From contig NZ_JACOPP010000004.1 in the NCBI RefSeq assembly GCF_014287895.1, forward strand, positions 166,776 to 230,775: a DNA stretch of 64,000 bases, given 5' to 3'. Below the pieces are notes generated by a model. It saw only the letters and a list, made by a program, of their open reading frames with translations, did not search any database and was not told the DNA's origin. Shown here in pieces: positions 51,113 to 61,464 of this stretch. The position numbers and the translations under genes are program-made. The number at the start of each line of letters is the position of its first letter. Positions within the stretch are counted from its first letter, which is position 1. This stretch comes from Lawsonibacter hominis. Lineage in GTDB: Bacteria > Bacillota > Clostridia > Oscillospirales > Oscillospiraceae.

Positions 51113-54100
51113 GTGAAACAGACGATTCACAGGCTGTCCGGGCTGGTTCTGGCCGCCGCGCTGACGGCCCAGCTGGCGGCGCCGGCCCGGGCCGCGGAGC
51201 CCTTCGGCGGGCAGATCGCCGTACCGGAGCAGCTCTACTCCGGCGAAAGCGCCATGCTGACTCTGAACACCGGGGACGACTTTACCGGAACCAAACGCGT
51301 CACGCTGACGGCGGACAACGCCCCGGACTGCGTGGACGAGGGCCTTGTCCTCCACTGAGACGGGGTCTGTAACACGAAAAGCGGCCACGACGCCGCGGCC
51401 ACGGTTTGGGAGGATCTGAGCGGAAACGGGGCCGATCTGGCCCTGTCCGAGCTCTCCGGGGACAACTACTGGACCGGGGAGGGCTTTCACCTCAAGAACA
51501 CCGCTTACAGCACCCCTCAGCGTTTGCAGGACACCATCAACGGCAGCGCCTTCACCCTGGAGATGGTGGTGGACGACTACATTCTTTACGGCAACAGCTT
51601 CGGTACGCTGCTTAGCTCCGAAAACGACTCGTTCAGCGTCTTCCACCGGGCCAGCAACGGCGTCTGGGAATTCAAGAACGGCAACAACCAGAACCGGCCC
51701 AAGCTCAACGACGCCGCCGCGCTGCTCCAGGGCTCCACGGTCTCCATCGTCTTTACCGCCGGGGCGGAGAGCACCGTCTATGTCAACGGCGAAGCCGCCG
51801 CCAGCTGGACCCCCGCCGGCGTCATCGGCGCCTCCGGCTGGATGCGCCTGGGCCACGACGACGACACCCGGAAGTTCGAGGCGGTCTTTCGTTCCGTCCG
51901 CCTGTATGACCGCGCCTTGAGCCAGGAAGAGGTCCAGGCCAACTACGCCTGCGACGCCCTGGAGCGCAGCGGCAGCCTGGACGCCAGCTTTCAGGAGCAA
52001 GCGAGCGGCACCGCCCTGGACCTCTCCTTTGAAAACGGCTCCGCCCAGGTGCCCTTTTCGTTGACCGGGCAGGGGAGCTGCACCATTACCGCTGCCTGGG
52101 ACGGCGGCAGCTGCTCCGCCGCGCTTACCCTGCGCAGCCGCGAGGCGGAGGCCGCCGCCGACGCCGAGGCCGCCCGGACGGCGGCCGACCTGCTGCGCTA
52201 CAACCTGCTGGCGGCGGACGAGGGCCAGGATCAGCAGGCCGCCGCGGCCGCCGCGGAGCTGTTGGCCGGGAGTGATTTCCTCGCACGCGGCGGCCACGTA
52301 AACGCCGCCTGGGACGGCGAAAGCGGCCGCTATGATCTGACGCTCACTCTGAACGCCGCGCTGCAGACGCTTTCCATCACCCCCAACCGCGTCGTTTACA
52401 CCCAGACGTTTGACGGCGTGGCCGAGGGTCAGCTGCCCCAGGGCTGGTCCCTGACGGCCGCCGGAAGTGTGGACGCCTCGGTCACCGGCGGCGCGCTTCG
52501 CCTGGGCGCCGACGGAGACGACAGCGGCACTTCCCGCCTGCTCACCCCCGTGACCGCCGGTTCCGGTGAAAACGTGGACTTTATCTTTGAAGCGGACCTG
52601 CGCTTTGCCGGCGCCAGCCAGGCCGGGCGCTGGGCCGGTCTGATGTTCGGGTATCAAAACGCAGGCTCCTGGTGGCAGACCATCTCCCGCATCAGCGCCT
52701 CCAGCGGCGGTGTGGAGCTGGCCCAGTGGAGCAGCGGCTGGAACGTGGTATCCACGGGCAGCTTTACGCAGGACTTTGACCCCGATACGGTCTACACCTT
52801 CCGCACCGAGTGCGCCAGGGGCGTGGTGCGCCAGTACATCAACGACGTTCTAATCCTGACCACCCCCTTCAGCGGTCTCTCCGCCGGCCGCTTTGGCTTC
52901 TCCGACCGCGGCGTCGAGCTGTACATCGACAACGTGTCCCTTCAGGTCACCCCGGGCACCCAGGGCCGGGCCAACTATCAGGCTGATCTCTACGCTCCCG
53001 ACACCGCCATCACTTCCCCCGCGGCGGTGGTGTATGACGCCGGAAACGACGCGCTGGCAGTCGCCGCGGCGGAAAAGCGCCCTTCCAGCATCATCGTCTA
53101 TCCGGACAGCGCGCTGAGGGTCTATGACCGCAGCGGGGCGCTTCTCTCCGATTCGCTGGACGCCTACCTGGAGCAGACGGGGGACACCACCCTGCCGGTC
53201 CTCTTCCTCTCCGACGCGCCGGCGGCACAGGCGGTCAAGGACTGGATCACGGCGCAGAATCTCATGGATGTCTCCGTTCTGGCCGACTGCGCCAACGCCG
53301 CCCTGGTGGAGGAGATCGCCGCAGCCTGTACCGGCGTGCGGGGCGCGATCCGCTATACCTTCCAGGATCTGGACGCTGATGGAGACGGAAGCCTCACCGG
53401 CAAGGAGTTGTGGCGCGCCGCCAGCCTCACCAACGCAAGTCATGCCAAAATTGCTCTGCTGGACGCGCAAAGCGCCTCTCTGGAGCATATCCGTTTCCTC
53501 CAGCGGCGGCTGATCACGGTCTGGGCCGAGACGCCCGCCGATCCCAGGGCCGTCTATTCCATGGTCACGGCCGGCCCCAACGGCATCGTTACCACTGCCC
53601 CCGGGGCAGTCATCGCGGCCATGGAATCCCTGGACGAGGGCATCATCATGGCCCGCCCCACCTATATCACCGGCCACCGCGGCCAGCCCGGCGATACGAC
53701 GGAAAACACGCTGAGCAGCGCCAAACACGCCTATGTATCCGGGGCCAACGCCATCGAAAACGACGTCTATCTTACCACCGACGGCGTGCTGGTCATCGAC
53801 CACGACGGCACCACGGGGCGGCTGTACAACCAGAACCTGACGGTGGAGCGCTGCACCTGGGCGGAACTTCAGGCGCTCTCGTTCAAAAACCCCGTCAATC
53901 TGGAGGACGGCGAGGGCATGGCTACCCTGGAGCAGTTCTTCACGGAATTCAAGGGCAAGGACGTGGTCCACTTCATCGAGATCAAATCCAGCCAGACTGC
54001 CATCGTAGCCGCCGTCAAGGCCCTGGCCGAACAGCTGGACGTGGTGGAGCAGTGCGTGGTCATCACATTCAACGCCAACATCCGGGACGAGATGGCCAGG

Positions 54101-55492
54101 ACCTGGCCCGAAATGTCCTGCGGCTACCTTACCGGGTTCAGCGATCAGGGCAGCGCAAACGCCAACATTCAAAGCGTGGCTCTGAGCGTCTGGAAGGACA
54201 ACAATACCTTTAATCCCAGCTATGGCGGCGGCAGCGCCGCGTTTGTCCAGGCCATGCGGGACGCCGAATACCGCGGCATCACCTTCTGGCCCTGGACCGT
54301 GCGGGACCAGGGGCTTATGGATACCTACATGAAGCAGGGCATCAATGGCGACACCACGGATTACAGCATGTGGGCCAGCAAGTATGCGCTCTGCGTCACC
54401 CAGTCCGACCTATCCGCCAAAGCAGGCTCCCGCGTGGCGCTCTCGCCGGTGGTAACCACCCAGGACGGCACAGTGCTCGCCGCCCCCGTGGTGGAGCTGA
54501 AGGTCCTCTCCGGCACGGCGCCCGTCCAAAATGAGGACGGCACCTATACGCTGGCCGCCGGTGAAACGCTGGCCCTGCTGCGCTACACCTGCCCCTTCAA
54601 CAGCGGCGGCGGCTACGATGTTTACTCCAACGCCTTTACCCTGACCGGCACCACGCAGGACGGCGGCCACGACGGCGGAGACGCCGCCGCTTCCAGCGGC
54701 AGCGCGGAACTCAGCCGTTATCCCGTCAGCATCCCCTCCAACGTAACGGGCGGCCTCGTGACCGTCCATCCCGAACGCGCCGCCATGGGGGACAAGGTCA
54801 CTCTCACCGTCACCCCCGGCGAGGGCTATGCTCTGGATCAGCTTTCCGCCGCCGCTCAAAACGGCCGGGCGCTCTCTCTGAGCGACGCCGGCGGTGGCCG
54901 GTATACCTTTACCATGCCCGCCGGCGCGGTAACGGTGTCCGTGTCCTTCGTCCCGACCGGCGAAACCCCTGCGTCCGTCCCCGCGCCTTCCTTTGCCGAC
55001 GTTCCCTCCGGAGCCTGGTATGAGCAGGCCGTGTCCGGTGTCTGGGCGCGGGGCCTGATGCAGGGAACCAGCGGCGGCGCCTTCTCCCCCAGCCTTCCCA
55101 TGACCCGCGCCATGCTCTGGACCGTACTGGCCAGGCTGGACGGGCAGAGCTTCTCCGGCGGTGAGCCCTGGTATGCCGCCGCCCGGCTGTGGGCCATGGA
55201 AAATGCGGTCAGCGACGGCGCCAATCCCGACGGGCCCATTACCCGAGAACAGCTGGCTGCCATGCTCTTCCGCTATGCCGGAAGCCACGGGCAGAACACC
55301 GCCGCCCGCGCCGGTCTGGAGACCTTTGCCGACGGCGGGGCAGTCTCCGCCTTTGCGGAAGCGTCCGTAATGTGGGCTGTCTCCAGCGGCATCCTGACCG
55401 GAAAGCCCGGCAGCACACTGGACCCCCAAGGTACGGCCACGCGCGCGGAGGTGGCCGTTCTCCTGATGCGTTTCCTGGCTCCGCAGGCCTGA
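51113..55492 (+). CDS. SLH-anchored glycerophosphodiesterase-like surface protein, interrupted by an in-frame TGA
   Basis: From a GTG at 51113 (behind GGGAGG) one frame runs 1459 codons, broken only by TGA at 51356-51358 (codon 82). In order: signal peptide (about 1-28); a LamG-like fold that spans the TGA ('VLH' stop 'DGVCNTKSGHDAAATVWEDL', to about 285); an Ala-rich helical linker (about 343-385); a second jelly roll (about 427-617); an EF-hand-like 'DLDADGDGSLTGKEL' (about 752-766). Then a GDPD domain (about 847-1100: 'ITGHRGQPGDTTENTL', 'IENDVYLTTDGVLVIDHDGT', 'HFIEIKSS'); an InlB-B/bacterial repeat (about 1202-1283); and three SLH motifs (about 1292-1459). It would be bound to the cell-wall surface. 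It may be a nonsense-mutated gene; a restart near 51524 lacks a signal. Confidence 0.8.
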
Positions 55493-55501
55493 GCCGCTGC
55501 A

Positions 55502-55542
55502 AAAAGGCGCGCCGCAGAGGTCCCCCTCTGCGGCGCGCCTTT
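55502..55542. terminator. Bidirectional terminator between SLH protein and MaoC genes
   Basis: The stem AAAAGGCGCGCCGCAGAGG / complement with a 4-nt loop is followed by TTTCTT on the plus strand and preceded by AAAAA, giving a T-run on the minus strand. It serves the two converging genes. Confidence 0.9.
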
Positions 55543-55570
55543 CTTGCCGCGTCTTGCCGTTTCCGGTCCG

Positions 55571-55990
55571 TTACGCGCCTGGCGGCATAACCAGCGCCTG
55601 ACCCGCGATCAGGCGCTTGCCTGCCTGGTTCTCGCAGGTGGTCTCCAGGACCACCCGGTTGCGCGCCGGGTCCAGCTCCCTTACGGTCACGGTAGCCGTA
55701 ACGGTATCCCCCATGCGCACAGGGGCCAGGAATTTCAGGTCCTGCCCCATGTAAATAGTGCCCGGGCCGGGGAGCTGCATCCCGATGACGGCGGAAATCA
55801 GCCCCGCCGAGAGCATCCCGTGGGCGATGCGTCCGCCGAAACGGGTCTCTTCCGCGTACGGCTCGTTGACATGGGCCGGATTCAGGTCGCCGGTGATCCC
55901 GGCAAAGAGATAGACGTCGGCCTCACTGATGGTCTTGGAGGTGCTGGCGCTCTGGCCCAGCTTCAGTTCCTGCATGGTCAATCCCTGCAT
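55571..55990 (-). CDS. MaoC-family (R)-specific enoyl-CoA hydratase
   Basis: A 139-residue hot-dog-fold protein of PhaJ type: 'ISEADVYLFAGITGDLNPAH' and 'EETRFGGRIAHGMLSAGLIS', carrying the Asp and His of the hydratase 2 motif. It would hydrate trans-2-enoyl-CoA to (R)-3-hydroxyacyl-CoA or the reverse. ATG at 55990 lies 7 nt after GGAAGGAG. It is the last gene of the acyl-CoA cluster. Confidence 0.88.
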   Translation of the reverse strand: MQGLTMQELKLGQSASTSKTISEADVYLFAGITGDLNPAHVNEPYAEETRFGGRIAHGMLSAGLISAVIGMQLPGPGTIYMGQDLKFLAPVRMGDTVTATVTVRELDPARNRVVLETTCENQAGKRLIAGQALVMPPGA

Positions 55991-56007
55991 GGGATCGCTC
56001 CTTCCGT

Positions 56008-56430
56008 TCAGCAGTAGGTCTTTACCACGGCCTGACCGGTGAGCACCTCCGCGCCGTCGCCCCGCCGGATGGCGGTCTCCAGCAGCAGACGGCGGTGCTC
56101 CAGCTTCTCCAGAACCGTGATGCGGACCGTAACGGTATCCCCGATGTACACCGGGGCCCGGAATGTAAATTGGTGGGAGACGTAGGTGGTGCCGAATCCG
56201 GGCAGCTTCTGCCCGATGGTCACCGATACATAGGCCAGCAGATGCACGCCGTGACAGATGCGCGTTTGAAACACGGTGCGCGCCGCGGCCTCGTCACTGA
56301 CGTGAAAGGAGTCCGTGTCTCCGATGAGGGCGGAGAAGGCCCGCACCCGGGCGTCGTCCATAGTAACCGTCAGTTCCGCCTGTTCTCCCGCCCGGATCTC
56401 CGCCCAGGGGCGGAAAAAAGGCTCGCTCAT
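56008..56430 (-). CDS. MaoC-family hydratase, second copy
   Basis: A 140-residue hot-dog protein: 'SALIGDTDSFHVSDEAAART' and 'FQTRICHGVHLLAYVSVTIG'. It keeps the Asp/His pair but differs from its neighbour (RICHG in place of RIAHG; FHVSD in place of AHVNE). ATG at 56430 overlaps the stop of the KAS III-like gene by 4 bp, so it is coupled to it. The two hydratases may form a heterodimer or act on different chain lengths (inference). Confidence 0.85.
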   Translation of the reverse strand: MSEPFFRPWAEIRAGEQAELTVTMDDARVRAFSALIGDTDSFHVSDEAAARTVFQTRICHGVHLLAYVSVTIGQKLPGFGTTYVSHQFTFRAPVYIGDTVTVRITVLEKLEHRRLLLETAIRRGDGAEVLTGQAVVKTYC

Positions 56431-57449
56431 TTCACCGGCCCCCATTGTACGCCGGTGGCCGCCCAGGTATAGCCCGTACCGGCGGAGACCAGCACCGCCC
56501 GGTCCCCCGCCTTCAGCTTGCCGCAGCGCGCCCCCTCCAGCAGGGAGATAAAGCAGTCGGCGGACTGGCAGTGGCCGTACTCCTCCAGCACGAAGGTGTT
56601 CTCCTCGGCAAGCCCAAACTGGTCCAGCAGGTGGAGCAGGATGGATTTTTTCATAAAGATGGGCGCCAGATAGTCGATGTGCGCCCGACCGAAGCCGCTC
56701 CGGTCGGCCGCCTTGGCAATGACGCTTACAAAATTCCCCAGGGTGATGGGGTCCAGCCGCTCCTTCATATTAGCCACGTCCAGCACCCGCAGAAAGTGAT
56801 CCTCCCAGGGCATGTTTCGGAAGCCCTCGAAGTTGCGGCACCCGATGCCGGGCACCGATACGTCGGCGGCAAACTGGCCGTCGGCGATCATGGCGCTTTC
56901 CAGGATGACGTTCTCGTCAAGGTCACGCTCCAGCAGCGCCGCCGCCGCACCGTCCCCGAAGTTGAACATGAAGCGGCTGTCCGAATCCCGGTAATTGATC
57001 AGATCCCCCTCCTTTGAGGATGAGACCAGCAGCACATGCTTCAATTCCGGGTCCTGGAGCATCATGCTCTTGAGTACCTTCAGGGACCAAACGCCCGCGG
57101 AGCAGAGGTTATGGATCTCAAAGACGGCGGCGTTGACCGCGCCGATCTCGTACTGTACCCTGGCCGCGCAGTTGAACAGATAGTAATCTTTATACTCGCT
57201 GCCGCAGTAGACCACCAGGTCCAGATCCCTGGGGTCGAAGTCCCCCAGGCAGCGGCGGGCGGCCTCTGCTCCCATGGAGGAGACCGTCTCCTCCGGCCCG
57301 GCCTTGTGGACCTGCCGGATGCCGAATTTTTCCCGGATCACCGGCTCGGGGATCCCGGAGGCCGCGCCGATCCAGGCGCTGTCCCGGATGCCCTGGGGTA
57401 CATAGCAGCCGATGCTGCGGATGCCCACGTTGATCTGTTTCTCCGCCAT
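56427..57449 (-). CDS. KAS III-like (FabH-family) enzyme with altered active site
   Basis: From ATG 57449 (behind GGAGGACTGAC) the protein has 340 residues and the thiolase fold of FabH. 'VFEIHNLCSAGVWSL' holds the nucleophile Cys near residue 114, and 'FNFGDGAAAALLE' matches FabH's FGDGA. In FabH the His of 'PHQAN' and the Asn of 'GNTS' complete the triad. Here the aligned text is 'LAPIFMKK' and 'EYGHCQSAD', so His is replaced and Asn has become His. It probably catalyses a Claisen-type condensation, cleavage or acyl transfer with acyl-CoA, but not standard FabH chemistry. Confidence 0.85.
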   Translation of the reverse strand: MAEKQINVGIRSIGCYVPQGIRDSAWIGAASGIPEPVIREKFGIRQVHKAGPEETVSSMGAEAARRCLGDFDPRDLDLVVYCGSEYKDYYLFNCAARVQYEIGAVNAAVFEIHNLCSAGVWSLKVLKSMMLQDPELKHVLLVSSSKEGDLINYRDSDSRFMFNFGDGAAAALLERDLDENVILESAMIADGQFAADVSVPGIGCRNFEGFRNMPWEDHFLRVLDVANMKERLDPITLGNFVSVIAKAADRSGFGRAHIDYLAPIFMKKSILLHLLDQFGLAEENTFVLEEYGHCQSADCFISLLEGARCGKLKAGDRAVLVSAGTGYTWAATGVQWGPVK

Positions 57450-57450
57450 G

Positions 57451-59010
57451 TCAGTCCTCCGCTTTGCCGTACAGGTCGGTGACCTGCTTGACCACGATTT
57501 TGCCCACGTTGTTCTTGGGCACATCGTCCACGAAGGTGATATATTTCGGGATCTTGTAGCGGGCCAGCTTGCCGTCGAGGGCGGAGAGGATCTCCCCACG
57601 CGTCAGGGTCATGCCCGGTTTGAGCGAGACCACCGCCTTGCCCACCTCGCCCCACTTCTCGTCCGGGACGCCGAAGACGCAGCACTCCCGCACCGCCTCG
57701 ATATCATAAAGGGCGCTCTCGATCTCCGGCGGGAAGACGTTCTCTCCGCCGGAAATAAACATATTCTTCTTCCGGCCCACGATATAATAGAAGCCGTCCT
57801 TGTCCACCGTAGCCATATCCCCGGTATGGACCCATCCGTCCACCAGGGTGGCGGCGGTCTCCTGGGGGTTTTCCCAGTAGCCGGAGAAGAGCTGCGGGCC
57901 GCTCCAAAGCAGCTCGCCCGGGGTGTCGGGGGTGGTGATCTCCCGGCCGTCGTCGTCGATGAGTTTCACCAGAGACAGGTACATGGGTTTGCCCACCGAG
58001 GCAAACTTTTCCTCCACCACGTTCTGGGGCACGAACTGGGCCGGGGTGGACAGGTTGTTGGGGCCCGCCTCAGTCATGCCATAGCCCAGGACAAACTTGA
58101 CGCCCTTATTCCAGAACTCCTGCATGATGTTGATGGGGGTGGGGGCCGCCCCGGCCATGATCCAGCGCAGGCTGGACAGGTCCGCGTCCTTGAATTCGCT
58201 GCGCTCCACCATCATGCGGAAAATCGTGGCCGCGCCGAAGAGACAGGTCGTGCGCTCCCGCTGGATGACCTCCAGCGTCTGCTTGGGATCGTAAACCCGG
58301 CTCAGGTAGAGCTTTCCGCCTGCGTGGAGCAGCGGCAGGGTGAGCAGGTTCCAGCCCCCGGTGTGAAACAGGGGCAGCAGGATAACGGCGCTGTCGCTGT
58401 AGCTCAAGCCCCAGGTGCAGATCTCATTGAAGGAATTGAACAGCTCGCTGCGGTGGCTCACCAGGCCGCCCTTGGGCAGTCCGGTGGTGCCGCCGGTGTG
58501 GATGATGAGGTGAATATCCTCCAGCTCCAGTGCGTCGCAGGCCACCAGCGTGTCCGGCTGCCGGGACAGGAGCTCGTCGTACGCCGGATGGCCCTGTTGG
58601 CTCTCGCCTCCCAGCACTACGAAGGTCTTCACCGGACACGTCCCCTCCAGCGCCGCCGCGTTGGCTGCAAACACATCCTCGTAAAAGAGCACCTTCGGGC
58701 CCTCCCGCTCCATGAGCTGCCCCAGCTCCTTGGCGGACAGCCGGGCGTTATAGGGCACCAGAATGGCCCCCAGCTTTCCGGTGGCGTAATAGGCGTCGAT
58801 GAGTTCCACCCGGTTCCGGGACAGGAAGGCCACCCGGTCCCCCTTGGCAACGCCGCAGGCCTCTTTTAAATAGTGGGCCAGCCGGTTGGCCCGCCGTTCC
58901 AGATCGTCATAGGTATAGACCGCCCCGGTATCCAGATCCTCCACCGCCGCCCGTCCGGGATTCAGCCGTGCGCGGGAAGCGGCATAGTTTCCGATCCATG
59001 CATTGGACAT
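57451..59010 (-). CDS. Acyl-CoA synthetase (AMP-binding family)
   Basis: A 519-residue ligase that activates a carboxylic acid with ATP and CoA. It has the P-loop 'IIHTGGTTGLPKGGLVSH', 'LPLFHTGGWNL', 'VLGYGMTEAGPNN', 'GWVHTGDMATVDKDGFYYIVGRKK' and the A10 Lys in 'YKIPKYITFVDDVPKNNVGKI'. The family is long-/medium-chain fatty-acid ligases and relatives; the acid is unknown. It is 1 bp from the KAS III-like gene. Confidence 0.92.
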   Translation of the reverse strand: MSNAWIGNYAASRARLNPGRAAVEDLDTGAVYTYDDLERRANRLAHYLKEACGVAKGDRVAFLSRNRVELIDAYYATGKLGAILVPYNARLSAKELGQLMEREGPKVLFYEDVFAANAAALEGTCPVKTFVVLGGESQQGHPAYDELLSRQPDTLVACDALELEDIHLIIHTGGTTGLPKGGLVSHRSELFNSFNEICTWGLSYSDSAVILLPLFHTGGWNLLTLPLLHAGGKLYLSRVYDPKQTLEVIQRERTTCLFGAATIFRMMVERSEFKDADLSSLRWIMAGAAPTPINIMQEFWNKGVKFVLGYGMTEAGPNNLSTPAQFVPQNVVEEKFASVGKPMYLSLVKLIDDDGREITTPDTPGELLWSGPQLFSGYWENPQETAATLVDGWVHTGDMATVDKDGFYYIVGRKKNMFISGGENVFPPEIESALYDIEAVRECCVFGVPDEKWGEVGKAVVSLKPGMTLTRGEILSALDGKLARYKIPKYITFVDDVPKNNVGKIVVKQVTDLYGKAED

Positions 59011-59023
59011 ATCACATCGCTCC

Positions 59024-59641
59024 TTATGTTCGGTTCAGGGCCTCTATCGTCCGCACCATCCGGCGGGCCATGCCCTGCATGATCCCCACGCCTTCGCTGT
59101 CCCCGTCGGCGTCTACCGCGCCGCCCTTTCCGGCAACGCCTACGTTCCAGTAAGTGTTTCCGGGAATGACGCAGTCGTTGCAGGCCGCCCAGAGCAGCAG
59201 CTGCGCGAAGGCAAAGTTCTGGCCCGCCCGCCGGGCCACGGTGACGGGCGCGACCACCTTGCCGGAGAACAGACTCCCCTGCCAGGTATAGCCCTCGTCC
59301 GCTTTCTTCATCTCGTTGCACGCCCAGCGGCCGGAGAAACCCGCCCGGTCCAACAGGGCCTTGAGTTCACAGGGAATGGACGCATGATAGGTGGGCGCGC
59401 CCAAGAGGATGCCGTCTGCCCGGGCCATCTGCGCCAGGATGGGCTGGAAATCGTCCTCAATGACGCAGCGGCGGGCCTGGACACAGCCGTAACAGCCCTT
59501 GCAGCCATGAATGGTCTTGTCGCCCAGCCAGACCAGTTCGGTCTCCGCGCCCAGCGTTTGGGCCTCCTTCAGGGCAAGCTCCAGATAGCGGCGGGTGTTC
59601 CCCGACTCCCGGGGGCTTCCGCAAATGGCCAGCAGTCTCAT
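59024..59641 (-). CDS. NADPH-dependent FMN reductase / flavodoxin-like protein
   Basis: The 205-residue flavodoxin-fold protein begins 'MRLLAICGSPRESGNTRRYL' (FMN phosphate loop). It then has a four-Cys motif 'CKGCYGCVQARRC' (about 47-59), as in iron-sulfur flavoproteins, and 'GAPTYHASIPCELKALLDR'. The Cys spacing C-x2-C-x2-C-x5-C may bind an Fe-S cluster. ATG at 59641 follows GGAGGAACCGAT. It is 13 bp from the ligase gene and probably supplies electrons to an enoyl or acyl step. Confidence 0.88.
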   Translation of the reverse strand: MRLLAICGSPRESGNTRRYLELALKEAQTLGAETELVWLGDKTIHGCKGCYGCVQARRCVIEDDFQPILAQMARADGILLGAPTYHASIPCELKALLDRAGFSGRWACNEMKKADEGYTWQGSLFSGKVVAPVTVARRAGQNFAFAQLLLWAACNDCVIPGNTYWNVGVAGKGGAVDADGDSEGVGIMQGMARRMVRTIEALNRT

Positions 59642-59966
59642 ATCGGTTCCTCCAATCGGTTTTGGGAACGTCCCTGCCGGAACCGGCGCCCACACCGGTC
59701 CGTCAGCGGACCTCCGGTGATTCGCAGCGCCCGCTCCGTGGCGCCGTCCGCCACCAGGAGGGGCCGTGGGCGGCGCCTCCTGAATGGTCTGTGTGGTGCG
59801 GCCGGCCCCACGGAGCGGACACGATACGCGGGGGGAGGGCCGGGCGGCATTGCCGCCCGGCGGAACGGGAAGGCTGTTTTCTTCTTGGGAAGGATCCGAG
59901 AAGTCCCGGCCCGTCCTTTGGGTGCAACACTGCGGGCGCACGGGCGGTCTCGTCCTCCCCAGGTTA
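59642..59966. other. Gap between flavoprotein and symporter genes
   Basis: No gene is supported in these 325 bp. A perfect dyad CCGGGCGGCA / TGCCGCCCGG lies at about 59842-59862 without a T-run. The gap may hold a second promoter or partial terminator within the same-strand cluster, but I see no clear -35/-10 pair. Confidence 0.6.
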
Positions 59967-61463
59967 TCACAGCTTCAGCACTGCGTCCAGCTGGGGAGAG
60001 AGTTCCTGTTTGGGGACGATGATGGAAACCACCACCGTAACGGCCACCGCCAGGGCGGAGGTGATAAAGTAGCCGGGCAGGGCGCTGGGGAATTTGAATC
60101 CAAAGAAGGGGATGATGTTGAAGGCCAGGGAGACGGCTACGCCGCACATGACGCCCTTCTCGTTGCAGCGCTCCCACAGCAGGCCCAGCACAAAGACCGG
60201 GAAGGTCCCGGAGACCAGGGTGCCCCAGCCGAAGGTGCCCAGCAGGGCCACCATCTCGGTCGAGTAGATGGACACCACGATGGACACGGCCCCCAGCACA
60301 AACATGAAGACGCGGGAGACATTGATCTGCTTTTCCGGGGCAATCTTAATGCCCAGCGCAGAGGTCAGGTCCTTGGAGAGCAGCGTGGAGGAGGAGGTCA
60401 GGAACATACTGGCCGAAGACAGCGCGGCGGCCAGTATGGCGGCGTACACCAGCACCTGCGCCCAGATGCCCAGATAATCGGAGAATGCATAGATGGCCTG
60501 ATCCCCGGAAACCAGCGGGTCGATGGTCCCGGTCGCTACCAGGTACAGCGCGCCGTAGGCCGCCACTACCGCCAGGAAGCCCACGATGGTGTGGGTCACG
60601 GCGGTGACCAGCCCGGCCTTAGGCAGATCCCGGGGATTCTTCACCGCGTACATACGGGTGAGCACCTGCGGCTGCCCCACGCAGCCCAGAATGGGGATGA
60701 GCATCCAGGTCAGGGAAATTCCGCCGGGCATGGTCCCCCAGGCGTCCAGCAGGGTGGCGCCCAGCGTCTTGGTGACCCCGTTGCTCCCGGTGACCTCCGG
60801 GACGGCGGACACGGCCTCCAGCACATTTCCAAAGCCGCCGGTGACCACAAAAAAGGCGATGATGAGCACCAGCCCCGCCAGCACCATGACGAAGCCCTGG
60901 AACGCCTGGCTCAGCAGGCCGCCCACTTCGCCCGACAAAGCGGTGTAGACAGTCAGCAGGCCAAAGATCAAAAATCCGGCCACGATGGGCGGGATATCCA
61001 CCAGCTGGGCGATGAGGGCGCTGCCCGCGGAAATCTGGGCGGCCAGATAGCCCACGCAGCCCAGGCAGATAATAATGGACATGAGGGCTTTGATAAAACG
61101 GTTATGGTTGAAGCGCACGTCGCAGATATCGCCCAGACTGGAGATGGGGGCGATCTCGGCCATGGCCCGCACCTTCTTGCCCAGGATGATGTAGCTCATG
61201 GCAAAGGCCGCGCCGGAGAGCATCCAGAACGTCATGGCGTTTCCTGAGGTGTAGATGATACCGGGAACGCCCACCAGGGCGAACGCGGAGGCAATGCCCG
61301 CCATGGAGGAAAGGCCCACGGCAACCGGGCCGAACATGGCGGTACCGCCGAAATAGGCTTGGGCGGTATTGGCTTTTTTCTTGGCCCAGACGCCGATGCC
61401 GAAGGAGACCGCGATCATCAGCGCGGAAAAGGCTGCGATTAAAACGACCGTACTGTGCGGCAT
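59967..61463 (-). CDS. Sodium:solute symporter (SSS family)
   Basis: A 498-residue transporter with about 13 helices, starting with an N-terminal outside-first helix and SSS motifs 'AQAYFGGTAMFGPVAVGLSSMAG', 'AALSSASMFLTSSSTLLSKDL' (helix with the second sodium site Ser/Thr pair) and 'SIYSTEMVALLGTFGWG'. It probably imports a monocarboxylate that the ligase downstream activates. It starts 1 bp after the small membrane gene. Confidence 0.9.
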   Translation of the reverse strand: MPHSTVVLIAAFSALMIAVSFGIGVWAKKKANTAQAYFGGTAMFGPVAVGLSSMAGIASAFALVGVPGIIYTSGNAMTFWMLSGAAFAMSYIILGKKVRAMAEIAPISSLGDICDVRFNHNRFIKALMSIIICLGCVGYLAAQISAGSALIAQLVDIPPIVAGFLIFGLLTVYTALSGEVGGLLSQAFQGFVMVLAGLVLIIAFFVVTGGFGNVLEAVSAVPEVTGSNGVTKTLGATLLDAWGTMPGGISLTWMLIPILGCVGQPQVLTRMYAVKNPRDLPKAGLVTAVTHTIVGFLAVVAAYGALYLVATGTIDPLVSGDQAIYAFSDYLGIWAQVLVYAAILAAALSSASMFLTSSSTLLSKDLTSALGIKIAPEKQINVSRVFMFVLGAVSIVVSIYSTEMVALLGTFGWGTLVSGTFPVFVLGLLWERCNEKGVMCGVAVSLAFNIIPFFGFKFPSALPGYFITSALAVAVTVVVSIIVPKQELSPQLDAVLKL

Positions 61464-61464
61464 A

